Assembly (NCBI GenBank): GCA_027405735.1
Contig: JAPEHQ010000009.1
Span: 1,612,001 to 1,676,000 of the forward strand
DNA length: 64,000 bases
Source: Mucor racemosus
Lineage: Eukaryota > Mucoromycota > Mucoromycetes > Mucorales > Mucoraceae
Reading direction: 5' to 3'
Each line of letters begins with the position of its first letter. The stretch's first letter is position 1. Shown here piece by piece: positions 1 through 11,800 of the stretch. The position numbers and the translations under genes were made by a program. The notes beneath the pieces were generated by a model. The model did no database searches, was not told where the DNA came from, and was given only the letters and a program-made list of their open reading frames with translations.

Positions 1-2772
1 GCCTGACCTATGGTTTATTACACTTTGTATTTCAGATACCTGAATATCAAACGCTCATCACCACGGTGTACAATGAAGCGTTAAATAATGGAATCTTCCC
101 ATCTACCTGGCACGACGCTATCGTATGCTAACTGCCAAAGAAAGGCGACCTTACCTTATTACAAAATCATAGGCCAATTTCTCTCACGAATTGCGATGCT
201 AAAATCTTCACGAGAATAATCAACTCAAGAATGACTGAAGCTGCCAATCATATGATTAATCCATTCCAAACAGGCTTCATGCGGAATAGATTCATAGGGG
301 ATAATGGTGTGCTCCTCAAATGTGCCACCGATATTGCTCGAAATGATCCACAGCATGCCCAAACAATGGCATTATTGTTGGATTTCATGAAAGCATACGA
401 TAGAGTGAATGGTAAATACCTCAAAGCGGTTCTGACAGCATTTGACATACCCCCTACTCTCGTAACCACTATCATCAATTTCTTTTTTCAAACAAAACTA
501 AAGATCAACGTTAATGGCTATCTCACTGACACGGTCTCACAATCTTGTGGTATACGCCAGGGAGACCCATTATCGCCAATCATTTTCAATCTCGCTCTTG
601 AACCACTGCTACAGATGATTCTCCAGGACCAGAGCATTACTGGAATGAATCCTCCTAATCCTTTCGTACAATCACAGCCATCACAACCAAACCATGCAAT
701 TTTCAAACTAAGTGCCTATGCCGATGATCTTTTAGTCATCGTCAGAACACCTAGAGAATATCGTCGATTAATCTCTCACATTGATACCTACGGAGCGGCT
801 TCCAATACCAAACTAAACCTCAACAAAACCCAAGTTCTCTCTCTCAGCGGCAATCCTGTTGATGTCGTTTGGGAAAGTACGTTTGCCCGCAACCATATCA
901 CCGAAATCTTCGATCGCACCTCCACCACCCCATTGCAATATCTCGGCTTCCCGATCATACAATCAAAAGTACAAAGCGCACTATTTGAAAACACCATTCT
1001 TAATTCTTTGGATACAGCGTTGCAACCTCACTTCCAACGAGGCCTTTCCTATAAAGGAAAAGCAACGGTAGTAAACACCCTCAACCTTTCCAAGTTTTGG
1101 CATTCACTTCGACACTTCAATCCATCCAAGCATTTCTTTCAAAAAATGATTTCTAAACTCTCAGCTTTCATGAACGATATTCAAGATACGGCGAAACTTC
1201 GTACTGTTTCTTGGGATCTCATGACACGCTCAATAGCTGAAGACGGACTAGGTGTCATCGATCCTCGTAGCCAACATCTGGCTTTACAGCTTCGATGGGC
1301 CAAGCCAATAATGACACATACATGGCCTCAGACTGCGCTCTCTCGTTCCTCCCTCGGGATCACTATACACTGGCTCAAAAGCTGTATTTCCTTCATCTCT
1401 AATTTGTCCTTCTACCAACAACGTGCAGTACACTATCATCCACTCAATCCCGCTGCTGAATTCAACTTAAACCCTGATTTTCATACTGTCCTTCCATCCA
1501 AGCGTCAAGCCTTACTATCCTTATGCCCATCCTTCTCCCCGCTGGTGCCTCTTCTATCTTGTATAGATAAGTTCCCAGATGCCAGAACACAAGTAGACTT
1601 CTCTCTCGATCCTTCTACTGCTCTACACTTACCTCTGCTCGATATTTTATATTTCCCTTCCAACTCACTGGAAGTGAATGTGACACCAAGGTCTTTGAAA
1701 GGTTCTATTGTATCTGATTTATTCTGCCATGATAACACGTATAATCGTTTGACACGCATAGAACAACATGCTCCCCGACCAGTAGTGGCCAGGAAACTGC
1801 ACAATTGCCTTATGAACAATAGTATTATACTCCATCCATTCTTCTTGAAGCTGTTATTCCCCTCCTCCTCTCCTATTACAACAGCGGTTTCATCTTCCAC
1901 TTTTGCCACCTTCCATCGTGATGTCCTTCGTATCCCCTCAATTACCACACATTCCTTCCGACAAGAGATCCTTGCAGCTACTCCACTACCACGACCCACC
2001 GTATCCAGAATCACCAAACGATCCTGGAAACTCTTTTGGAAATCCACAATGTCCTTTAAATCCAAAAACATTTGGTTCCAATTGCTTCAAAACAAGACCA
2101 ATACACGGGTACGGCTACACCGTCTCCTGCCAGACAAAGTCTCCTCTCCTTTATGTCCTTTATGCTTACCTTCCGAACACCAACATACAGCTGAACACAT
2201 GTTTGTCGAATGTCGACAGGTATGGTTCATCTGGAAAACCGCCATCCACTATCTCCTACCTCACGATCACCATATATTTCGCATATCCCAAAAAACACTT
2301 ATCAATTCGCTATTCTCCCTACGCCTCCCAAAATCTAATGTTGCAACTGGCCCCCACGATATGACCATCTGGTTTCTATTCTCTGCTTGTCTCGAAAACA
2401 TTTGGAAATCATATTGGCAGTTCTCTATACATAATGCACCTTTTGTACCTGATGCCACCATAGCAGCAATCCTCCGTCAATTCCATAATTACTGCTCCCA
2501 ACCTATTGTTGGACCTGTTCCTGGACCTCAATAGACCCGCGATATATACCCTTTCATTCCATCTTAGATATATGGTTCACCATGTATCTTTCTTCTAATC
2601 TCCCTCATCATATTGTACAATCCACCATTATTCACACATTAGTCTCTTTCCCCGTGTTCCCTTAGATAAAATCTATGTCAAGTTATATCATAGCATGCTA
2701 CTCCTTTGGACGCGTGACTATTAATAAAATCAATAAATGATTTATACAAAAAAAAAAAAAAAAAAAAAAAAA
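1..2772 (+). mobile_element. LINE (non-LTR retrotransposon), 3' part, ending in poly(A)
   Basis: The 5' end lies outside the window. The piece holds most of a reverse transcriptase ORF, a 3' untranslated region of about 215 bp with AATAAA-like signals near 2722-2735, and a 25-base A tail at 2748-2772. Straight after the A tail the sequence becomes family A repeat, which starts in its interior, so the element inserted into an older repeat copy. The A tail and the C-terminal zinc knuckle place it with L1-like elements. Mucor pericentromeres are known to be rich in Grem-LINE1 elements; kinship with those is an inference from the fungal context. Confidence 0.88.
3..2534 (+). pseudogene. LINE reverse transcriptase, broken by a nonsense codon
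   Basis: This frame copies element RNA into DNA at the target site. An open frame runs from position 3, meets an in-frame TAA at 129-131 just before the fingers motif LPKKGD, and continues openly from ATG 231 to 2534. Motif A is LLLDFMKAYDRV (about 373-410), motif B is GIRQGDPLSP (about 550-580), and the catalytic YADD box is at about 717-730. YLGFPI follows near 940. The C-terminal CPLC...H...C knuckle typical of plant and fungal L1-type proteins is at about 2152-2215. TAA is one change from TTA, so a single nonsense mutation in an otherwise full frame is likely. No endonuclease domain is visible because the 5' part is cut by the window. Confidence 0.88.
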
Positions 2773-4460
2773 TTTTGACATTTTTTAATTTTTTTTTTTT
2801 GGTTTTGCAAATCTAGAGTTAATTATACTACCAATTATAAAAATAAAAAATACACATATGCAGAATTTAGCGCTCTATTTGCTGAATAAAAAATAACAAG
2901 CATTTTTATTGCAAAATATGACATGAAAATTCTTTAATCAAAAATCAGTTTTTGGGCCAAAAGTACAAAGTTTTATTACTTAAATTTTAATATTAAGTTT
3001 TTATGAAATGCGTATTAGTTATAGCTACAATTTTCTCTCACAATGTAGTATATTTAAACGCTGATTTTGGTATCAAAAATTGATTTTTCTGTTTTTTGAT
3101 AAAAATCATGAGTGTTAGTAAGGATAAAATGAGTTCCCGAAAATGTCTGCTACAAAGTCTGAATTTTCAGATTGTACATGGTTAAATATAAGAAAAGTTG
3201 AAAAAACACCTTTTTATTTGAAACCTAGATATACCATAATATACTTTGCCGCTCAATCTTGCTATTCTCAATTACGGCGTCGCTCTAGGGGTTCGCTTTT
3301 GCAATTTTTTAGTGATTGTATGATATGACAGACGCGTTTTCTAGTAGAAAATTTTATGTTTCTATTATAATAATAGTAACAGATATTATTCCTTATTTTA
3401 TTTAGTTTATAGTTCAGGCGCTGTAATTTTGTTTTTACATTGGCAGAAATCTGCAATTTAGCAGGGTTTTAATTGTGCTAAATGATGTAAAGCTTTGAAA
3501 ATCCTTTTCTACGTGTGTTGTTTCCCTCTTTTTGTTTTCATATTCTAAGAATATATTCACCGTTTGATAAGGCATATCAAACTATCAAGCTGGCATTCTT
3601 TTCTTTTATTTGAATACGCATTCTAATATAAGAAGGGACTAATGTTTTTAATATAGTAGGTAGCAATCGTTATATTAGAGACTGATATTTTTATTTAACC
3701 GCATTTTAGGATCGAGTATCATTATTTACTACTGTATTGTTGACTTATTTCTTGATTACCAGATCAAATCGAAGGCAATAATATTTATATCTATTTAATG
3801 AAAAGCTAAAACTGGCTACAAACTCACGAAATGTTTCAAAAGAGTGATAACATTTCTAATGATATAGAGGCAAAACAAAAAAGAATAATTTGATGTCTTG
3901 CCTAATAACCATAGCTTTGATCGTAGCTATATTTGAAAACAAATCTTTTTACAGCTTACAATCGTAAACGAACATAATAGTAAGTTTAAAGAAGGTTAAT
4001 TTGTTTAAATTTTATATGTGATAAGGTAACATATGTAATCTTAGGTTTGGCTTCTTGCATATAAATTTAAGCAGTAAGTGTTATTTCAGTTTATGCTCGA
4101 GCAAAGACCATTGTTGCTGTAAACATCATAGTAGCTATAAACATATTTGCAAATGATGATAATAGTAAATACGTTGGCCCTTGTATGCATTGCTCTACAT
4201 TAACAACGTATTGACTTGTATTATTATCTATATAATAATTTATATTAATAAAAACAAATGTAATTAAAAACTCCATTCCAGTAAAAAAAATGCAATGGAA
4301 TTTTGAGAACGGCACGATGCTCATGTACAAACCAATTTATGCCCATACAATCAGGTCATTATGCTTATGGTCCGATTGTATTATTATGCACAAATAGGGA
4401 TAATGATATGCTTATGGGCAATTCTACTATTATACACACATGGGATTAATGTCATGCACA
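2773..4460 (+). repeat. Family A repeat, copy A1 (5' part lost to the LINE)
   Basis: This copy is collinear with 45170-46760 (plus) and with the complements of 18690-20160, 21600-22490 and 57770-59160. It starts in the interior of the family unit, directly after the LINE A tail, so the dynein-like exon part is not in the window. It includes the conserved GC-richer block at about 3262-3310. The end is approximate: similarity to the 21.6 kb copy runs to roughly 4460, and 4460-4730 then holds variants of a TGCACA motif and nothing coding. Short frames inside (for example 3143-3328) are not convincing genes. Confidence 0.8.
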
Positions 4461-4735
4461 CAGACAGAATCTATAATTCTGCACATACAGGCTTAGCGTT
4501 GCGCTCGTGTGCAGTTTATTTTGTGGGGTCGTGTGCATATCGTTATCTTTTTAGCTATATTTAGTGGGCACAACAGCTCAGGCTATAGTGTGCAGCACAG
4601 GTCGGTCGTAGTGTACATTGCTGTGCATTATGTTATAAAGCTCAGTTTATACGGAGCGTATTAAGAAATGTGGTACTAGTTTGCGTCGCTTAGGCTTGAT
4701 TAGATCTATATATATAAACTCAATTTAATAGATTA

Positions 4736-5055
4736 TGTAGTAAACTACATATACCAAGTTTGTTTAGTAATCAAATTGATCTTAGTCAACATCTAAGATC
4801 TAGTAACTTTAAATCACACAAAACTTTAAAATGTCAAATTGTACCACTGGTACTTCCAAACTAGGAACTAAACCATGAAGATCTTGCTTCAAGGTCTTAT
4901 TACTGTATTATTAATAGAATTAGAAAATAGTATATATATCACAAAGACTATGGTAATCCATAAACCTTGAGTTTTATTTTATATCTTAAATAAATATCAA
5001 AGAGTTATAATTGTAGTCGCAACGCTTTTTTTGTTTAATTACTATTTTTGTAGCA
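4736..5055 (-). mobile_element. Solo LTR, family C, copy C1
   Basis: This is a 320-bp unit starting TGTAGTAAACTAC and ending TTTTTGTAGCA, so it has TG...CA ends. It is flanked by a perfect 5-bp target-site duplication, GATTA, at 4731-4735 and 5056-5060. It matches C2 at 7587-7854 in inverted orientation along nearly its whole length. No internal retrotransposon sequence adjoins it, so it is a solo LTR left by LTR-LTR recombination. Confidence 0.82.
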
Positions 5056-5060
5056 GATTA

Positions 5061-6140
5061 GTTATATAATTAGAGAATATGAATATAAAAGAAGATGTTC
5101 CGATCTTTTAATAAAGTTCTTTGGTTTTAGTGTGCTCTTTCATTATTTTATAGGTGCTAATGAGTACTATTCTATGGTTTTTCCTTTGCATACCAGTCAT
5201 CCCTTCATGGATCTCTATACCACAAAAAGTGCTCCCACAAAATTTATAAAAAAATAAAAAAGTCTTTACAGCCATCCAAAACCTAGATATTCTGGTAGAA
5301 AATGAAAAATAAAGTAGGCTTTACTTAATAACCATCATTGCAATACCTTAGTATTTTCTCGACTTATTTTCATTTCAAATGCGCTGTCTCAATTTAAGCT
5401 GGCCATTTCTGCATCATTCAAATTTATGAAACAATTACTATACAGTAGTAACCATCCTTGCTTTATTTAATATAATTTATAGCCGGGACAATGTTGAATG
5501 GATGGATACTGTTTTTGAAAAAAAACATTTCTTCCAAAATTGGTTACCAATACAAATACATATATACTGTATGTGAAAAAAATAATGTTGCGTTCACAGC
5601 ACTGCGAATAATTCTTATTGAATATGCAGGTAATACGCAGATAATAGGCACATACTGTATTACCTTACAACGGAATATGATGTGATAAAAGACTTACATT
5701 ACCTTGCGTGATACGGAAGTAAAACTCGCATATTACCTTCATACTCCAATGTTTTGCTCGAAATTTGATGCTTTTTACTGCCTTTCTACATCCTTAAATC
5801 TCTTTTTATTTGCTCAGTTTGGCCATATTACCACTGTATTACATTGTTTTACGCTAAAATATTTCACTACCACTACGGAAAAAATAATTTAATTTTTGAG
5901 TTTTAACATTATTCAACTAGGAAAACCACAATAACATTAAATATTGTAAATAAATGTTAAGATTTACGTAAATAAACATGTATCGTAACTATTATAGGAA
6001 TTTATGAACAAAAGATCTTTATGAATTAGACAAAGACAATCTAATAGAATATTGTAAGCATTAAAATCAGAAGTCGAACTACTATCATACTTGATTTTTT
6101 TCAACTTAATAAATTAAAAAGATTGAAGCCAAAAGAAAAA
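5061..6140. other. AT-rich intergenic, no feature recognised
   Basis: Only short AT-rich frames under 65 codons occur here, with no conserved motif. Several TTACCTT/GTAATA-like words recur around 5630-5710 but form no clear repeat unit. I see nothing I can support as a gene. Confidence 0.5.
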
Positions 6141-6144
6141 AAAA

Positions 6145-6435
6145 TTAGATCCACAGCTCATTTATAAACCCTTGAGCGTGGTTTTAAAAAAGGTGTCTCC
6201 TATTATCATAAATTTGAACGTGATCCATATTTTTGCCAATGGTCACCCTTCCAAAAAAAATGCCGAACAAACTCCGGACGCGGCCATCTAATCATTTTTC
6301 TAGGCTGCTAATTTGTAAAAAAAATCACCGAACAGTCCGGACACGGATTTTTAAATATATCAAACAGCTGTGAGATTCAGGTATCAAAATTTCATACAAA
6401 AATTAAGGTTCGAATGTATAGCTAATTATTCAAAG
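6145..6435 (-). mobile_element. Tc1/mariner relic, terminal part only
   Basis: The stretch 6200-6435 resembles 42640-42840, the 5' non-coding end of the mariner element at 41.1-42.8 kb. Shared words include CCAATGGTCACCCTTCC versus its counterpart near 42655, ACCGAACAGTCCGGACACGG near 6330, and the terminal CAAAAATTAAGGTTCGA. The transposase frame is absent, so this is an internally deleted relic. Similarity continues about 70 bp past the presumed terminus, which leaves the true boundary uncertain. Confidence 0.55.
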
Positions 6436-7581
6436 GCTTATTTTATCTTCTATTTATGTAAAGTGTAAAATACCACATTCAGCAGTAGTTTAATAAAACG
6501 AGGTTTAATTTAGAAAGTATAATAAAATGGTATAACCAGATTTAAAAAAAAGTCTACAACTTATTTCTTATTTAAAAAGGGTTTTCTTATAAATTGTTCT
6601 CATATTTTTAAAAGAAAAGGGAAGCCGATAATTTGAAATTTCAGAAAAAAATTCATTTTTTAAAGTTTACCCAGAGGCAAGCAAATATTTCACTATTTTT
6701 TCACTACTTACAACATTTACTCTCTATCACTAAAAATATACGAACATATTACCTACAGGGAAAATAAGGTAATACACATTATAATTATAGTGCAAGTTAT
6801 TATTATAGTAATTTGTAAGATGATGAACCTTTTGAATTATAATTCTCTCCTTTGGGGCCACATCATGTGTATTTTGGCGTATGGTATCGTATGAGATCAG
6901 GTTGTACAGTACAGTAAAAGCATGATACTGCTCTAGACTCTAGATGTTGGGAGCGTTTTATTAACACTCGTATTTGGGTTTCCTGAACTTGTTGTTTATT
7001 GGTCGCTCTTATTCTATTTAGACTAAATAATCATCATCTTATGTTAGATTAAACAGGAATTTAAACAATGCTTGTGTGCCTGCGGTTTTGGCTCGTACTA
7101 TAGTTACCTATGTTACCTTTGTCCCTTTTCAAGAACCAGTACCATGATCATCACCTTGTCTACACATAGCAATTATCACGTTAAATATGAACGATAATAT
7201 AAAGTAGATAACATGCTAAAAATCTAATAAAACTACCCTACTTGGCGTAACTTTTAAAAAAAGAGTTCTAATCCTTATTGTAAAACAGAAAAAGCGAGCT
7301 TACTAATCTGGGATAACATTCCTAATTGTTCTTATTTAATTGAAGAATGGTCTGAGATGTGGGATATGCGAGAAATTATATTTCAGCTGTATGAAATACA
7401 GTATGTTCCCCTCAAATATGCTATTTTATTAATGTAAATAAATACTGATCCAACGGATAAATGTAATATAGAATTTGTAAATAAATACTGTAGGACAAAT
7501 TATGGATACTAAATAAAAATTCTCTTCAGTTTTTGTGGGCAATTTAATTTAACAAGTTCCTTCATTAAATCATACATTTTT
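6436..7581. other. AT-rich intergenic, no feature recognised
   Basis: No frame with recognisable protein similarity and no clear repeat shared with the rest of the window, apart from the first 70 bp, which echo 42836-42900. Confidence 0.45.
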
Positions 7582-7586
7582 TTTAC

Positions 7587-7854
7587 TGCAACAAAAAATA
7601 GTAATTAAACAAAAAAAGCGTTACGAATACAATTATAACCCTTTGATATTTATTAAGATATAAAGTAAATCAATGGTTTATGGATTACTATAGATAGTGA
7701 AGCAAGATCTTCATGGTTTAGTTCCTAGTTTGGCAGTACCAGTGGTACAATTTGACATTTTAAAGTTTTTTGTTATTTAAAGTTATTAGATCTTAGACGT
7801 TGACTAAGATCAATTTGGTTACTAAACAAACTTGGTATATGTAGTTTACTACAC
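7587..7854 (+). mobile_element. Solo LTR, family C, copy C2
   Basis: The unit starts TGCAACAAAAAATAG and ends GTAGTTTACTACA. It is the inverted counterpart of C1 (4736-5055), with small deletions. The flanks are TTTAC (7582-7586) and CTTAC (7855-7859), a 5-bp target-site duplication with one mismatch, so it is probably older than C1. Confidence 0.75.
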
Positions 7855-7859
7855 TTACA

Positions 7860-8289
7860 ACAATATTTATTCAAAGTCCTGTGCATTTCAAATTTCTAGT
7901 TTTATTTCACGTTCATATATTCTGCTAAACCAAGCAACTTGATTGATTATTAATAAACATTCTTCATTTTGTGTGTGTACTTTATTTTAAGAATTTTCTT
8001 TCATTCTAAACTATACAATTTTTATTACGTTTACATTGTCATTAATAATCTTTTGGCAAATCAGTTTCAGATGGTTTTCGAATCGTTTTCCAATTTTCCC
8101 GTCAAATATTGAGTCAAATTAGATCAAATCTTCAAAGATGAATCTTCTATCTATAGGCCATTAATATCTGTCCGAAAATAAAAAAGTTAATACCAGAATT
8201 ATAAGTGGACTGGCCTAACATTGACCTAACATTGATGTAACACTGACATAACAGTGATCCAAATTGACTTAATAAAGCCGATTGTAAAA
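7860..8289. other. AT-rich intergenic
   Basis: No gene seen. A short degenerate run repeats the phrase CTAACATTGA/GTAACACTGACATAAC near 8215-8255. Confidence 0.4.
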
Positions 8290-10095
8290 AATTAAGCGCA
8301 TAAATTGAGGTATTAATTTTTTATATTCACAAGATAGATATCACTCAGAGTTATTCTACATTTTTTGTTTCAGCGAAGAATATTAATTTTTTATTGAGAA
8401 GACCAACCCAGTAGTTTATATTACAGCTTAGTATCTATGATAATTGAGTCCCAAAATTGATTTGTGTTGAGAAATGGGTTTCGGGATTTAAAATAATAGT
8501 AGAAATAAAGTGAATAGATCAGATAATATGCTACTGATCGTTATAAAATGATATGTGTAATGTATTTAAGAGTAATAATTGTCAAGAGTAAATAATAAAA
8601 GATAAATAATTGTCAAGAGTAAATAATAAAAGATACAAAAATGATGGTTTCCTTTCTTAATTTAAAAGGATGTATTCAATTAATGTACTTAAGAGGATAG
8701 TTTCCTGTCTATTAGTAACAGAATGTATTCCAGGCTTAAGATTTGTAATAACAATATTGACGGTTTCCTAACGACTTAACAAGGATGTATTCAATAATGT
8801 ACTTAAGAGGATAGTTATCTATTATATAGAATGTATTCCAGGCTTAAGATTTAGATTATAAACAAGTAAAAAGATACTAATGTATAAGGGATTGAGATTT
8901 TAAATAAGAAAAGAGCTAATTTTTATTTAATATCATATTTTGGTGGCATATTTATAGAAAAAGGATTGTTATTGTTTTACTGATTTAAGGATTGAAGAGA
9001 AAATGAATTCATGTTGGGGATAATATTTTAAGAGCCGAAAGGTCTGGTTTGTAACATTTGTGAAATCGATCAGAAAATGATTCCAAAAACAAAATTGTTT
9101 AAATGCCCGTGAACTGCAAAGCAAGTCAACCTAGCGCATTAAATGATTTTTGTACAGTTTCGAATTTTACATCCATCTAAATAAAAATTAAACAAACATT
9201 CAACATTAAATTTTGTGCAAAATGCATTCGAAGGTTTGAAGGTTTTTTGAAGTTACGCATCACTTTTTATAAGCATATTTTAAATATAAATAATAGAGAT
9301 GATACAGAAAAAAATTGCTTATCGATCGAGCCATTAATGATCCTTATAGCTGCATTTTTCGTAGAGAAAGCAAGATTTTTGTAGAGATTTTTTTTTCAAA
9401 TTCAGAATTTAGGATGAGGGTATACAAGGGAAAAATGGAGGTTAGAAACGAAGATGTCTTTTTGTACACATTTTTGGGGATATCTCCACGAAAAATCAAT
9501 ATTTTGAAAAGAGCTAGTTTGAGTCCGAGAGAGCTCAACGACGTTGATGACATGTGTGAAAAAAAAATGTTGCCCAATTTAACGAATATTTTGAAATTTA
9601 CTATAAAAATGTCAAAAAAATGAAAAAATAAAAGTACTCAGAATTTTTTCATACTTAAATACGCTATAGAGCGCTTTAAAACAAGTAATTTTTATTATAA
9701 AAAACTGTCAGTATAGCTTAATTTTTTGTAGAGATATGAAGGTTCAAATGTTTTAATTTTTAGTAATGAAATACCTGTACAAATCTGAAACATTAGCACT
9801 AAAGAATTTATACCAACTGCAAAAAATAGGATATTTCCGGATACTTATTTTTATATTAAAATTAAGCATCTCAGGTACATTAGCATATAATGTTTTCTTG
9901 ACATTATTTAGTGAAAAAAAAAGTAGAGTAGGGATGAAAAGTGAGACCCAGTTTTTAGTGTTTTTGAGTTTTTCGTGAGATATACGAACAGATAGCACAA
10001 TGCGACCAATTCGTGTTTATTTAGCAGTGTTTAAAGTATATTTTAAAAATTGTTTAGTATGGGGTTAGTTAAAGAAAATGTGGCAATCTCCAGTT
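8290..10095 (+). repeat. Family B repeat, copy B1 (carries a solo LTR)
   Basis: Collinear with 26150-27370 (plus), with the complement of 55540-56765, and partly with the complement of 38180-38490. The unit is about 1.2 kb without the LTR inserted at 8465-9055. It contains a frame at 9315-9623 of about 100 codons. A related frame exists in B4 (complement of 55972-56214), sharing residues such as PRKIN and PRELN, but the B2 copy is broken. The ends were not resolved to the base. The family is unidentified; it could be a non-autonomous element. Confidence 0.72.
8465..9055. mobile_element. Solo LTR (family G) inside B1
   Basis: B2 and B4 run continuously through the sequence ...AAATTGATTTGTGAAATCG, whereas B1 is interrupted after ATTTG by about 590 bp beginning TGTTGAGAAATGGG and ending GTTTGTAAC(A), followed by a second ATTTG. 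The target-site duplication is ATTTG (5 bp) if the LTR ends at 9055, or TTTG (4 bp) if the final A at 9056 is included to give TG...CA ends. Inside are a perfect 30-bp tandem pair (about 8574-8633) and a two-copy direct repeat of about 120 bp (about 8664-8740 and 8781-8852). Confidence 0.78.
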
Positions 10096-10290
10096 GTGTA
10101 GATTAGCAACTTTGAAATTATTGATTTGACAGTTCAAACGTATTTATTTTTTATACGGTAATTAAGATATTGCACATAGTATTTACAATACTATACTGGG
10201 AAAGTATATGCCCTATCATACTGGCTTAATTACACTTGGTACATGGAAGATAAACGATTTAATTATTAACATTTATTAGGGTATTTATTT

Positions 10291-11644
10291 CTAATCTGAT
10301 TTAACACTTAATGACCCTCCTGATACAGAGGCGTCCTCTTCTTCCTCTTCTTGCTCTGCAATATATTCAGATTTTTGATCGCTTTGAGAGGACTCGTCAT
10401 CTTCAATTGTTCCATCACTTACTGATCTATCATTATCGAGTAAGAAGTTGGACAGTTTATGCCATATGTTCTCACCAAAACCTTTCCATGCAATAGTGGC
10501 AAATATAAATTCGATACTCGCGAATGTAAATATAAATGTGAGTGCAGTAAGAATGCTATGAAAGTACATGTAATAACTAAAGATAATTATTAGCCTCTTA
10601 TTCTAATTCCTGTTCGTTTTAAAAAAATCACTCACCGAAGGCCCTTAAGATTGGCAAGAATCATTAGCTTTGCATCATAAATTTGAATTCTTGGATCCGA
10701 AATAGCAATTGAAACTGAATCCACAGCTCTCGGCTATACAAATATAAAAATCAGCATCCCGTCTTTGATGTGAGACAAACACAAAGACACTCATCTTACC
10801 TTTAATTCCATAAAGTCATCGACCATCTTGATTGTAATCACTTGGCTTTCCTCTGTTAATCCTACTAACAGAGGGAGTGCCTTTGCGAATACTCGCATAA
10901 TTCTTTGAGTTTGAGATTGGTATCTCAAAATTCCAGGTCTACTCGAATGTAAAATGGTAGATCCATTTTGTACATTAAGATTGACATCAATCATAAAATT
11001 TCCAATATCGAAATTGGTATCTGAAGTAGGAACATGCAATTGGATAGAAACATCGTAAATTTGTTCATGTCTTAAAGGCTACCCTTTTAATGTTAGGACT
11101 TTTGTTGTTATTATATGCATTATACATACCGTAGTGTGAATATCAACCATAGCTTTTGGTCCTTGCAAAGTTTTATAATGAAACCAGATAGGTTGTATAT
11201 TTGTAATAGGTGGTACATACTGGTTGTAGAACATGATATAGGCTACTATGCTGGTTACAATAATCCAGGAAACAGTAACAATCAAAACGGTCGTCTTGAC
11301 AAATGTTTTTTGTGCTGCAGGAGCGAAAAAAACTTTACAAAATGGTAGCATGATAAATTTTATCACTCGAAAAAGCAACATGAGGATTGGATGAGGTGGT
11401 TTTGGTTGTTCTTCCTCTGAATCTTCCACGTCTATTGAATCGTTTGCTTCTTCGGCAATGGCGGTCTGTTCTGGCTCTTGAGAATCATTATCTACTGAAG
11501 GAACGACTTGGAATTGATCAGACTGTGTACATATGTAAAGCAAATGTTAACCAATAATTAGTGTTTATGTCGTAAAAAAAAATGAAGGAAAATTACACTC
11601 TCTACTATATCCGATAAAAGACCATCTGAATCTGTTGGTGGCAT
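10291..11644 (-). CDS. Seipin-family ER lipid-droplet protein
   Basis: Seipin sits in the ER membrane at contacts with lipid droplets and organises droplet biogenesis. Five exons give 367 aa: 11597-11644, 11130-11522, 10800-11078, 10636-10733, 10291-10576. All introns (51-74 nt) are GT...AG and the phases fit. An acidic N-terminal region precedes a first membrane segment (around VSWIIVTSIVAYIMF), then the family hallmark VPPI...PIWFHY at the start of the lumenal domain. Further family landmarks are YDVSIQLHVP followed by GNFMIDVNL, IQIYDAKL and LKGLRYYMY, which leads into a second membrane segment. The C-terminal tail is acidic (EQEEEEEDAS). Size matches fungal and animal seipins. It lies 156 bp downstream of the COQ6 stop on the same strand. 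Confidence 0.9.
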
Positions 11645-11800
11645 GTTTTTATTATTGTTTTTATTATCAAACAAGGTAAAAAACGATAATATTAAAAAAG
11701 AAGAAAAACTGAAAACTTGTTTCAAAAATCATCATATTCAAAATTTACACATTCGAAACGTCAGGTGTTTAAACAACAGCAACCAATGTAATCATTTTAT

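Noticed and set aside
1505..2071. 188-codon frame on the minus strand of the LINE
   Set aside because: It is a shadow of the reverse transcriptase coding strand, with no known motif.
1903..2364. 153-codon frame in a second plus-strand frame of the LINE
   Set aside because: It overlaps the reverse transcriptase in another frame. The zinc knuckle belongs to the main frame.
3262..3310. Family A core as a tRNA- or 5S-derived SINE
   Set aside because: The GGTTCGC-like word resembles a B box only loosely and no A box lies at the right distance.
3143..3328. 61-codon frame in family A (also complement 58599-58784) as a conserved small gene
   Set aside because: The frame is kept in A1 and A6 only because of the length of an A run; other copies (A2, A5) are shifted and hit a stop at once. 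DNA similarity explains it.
4736..7854. C1 and C2 as terminal inverted repeats of one 3.1-kb DNA transposon
   Set aside because: Each has its own TG...CA ends and its own 5-bp flanking duplication (GATTA; TTTAC/CTTAC), and a third copy lies at 60.4 kb with another duplication. They are separate solo LTRs in opposite orientation.
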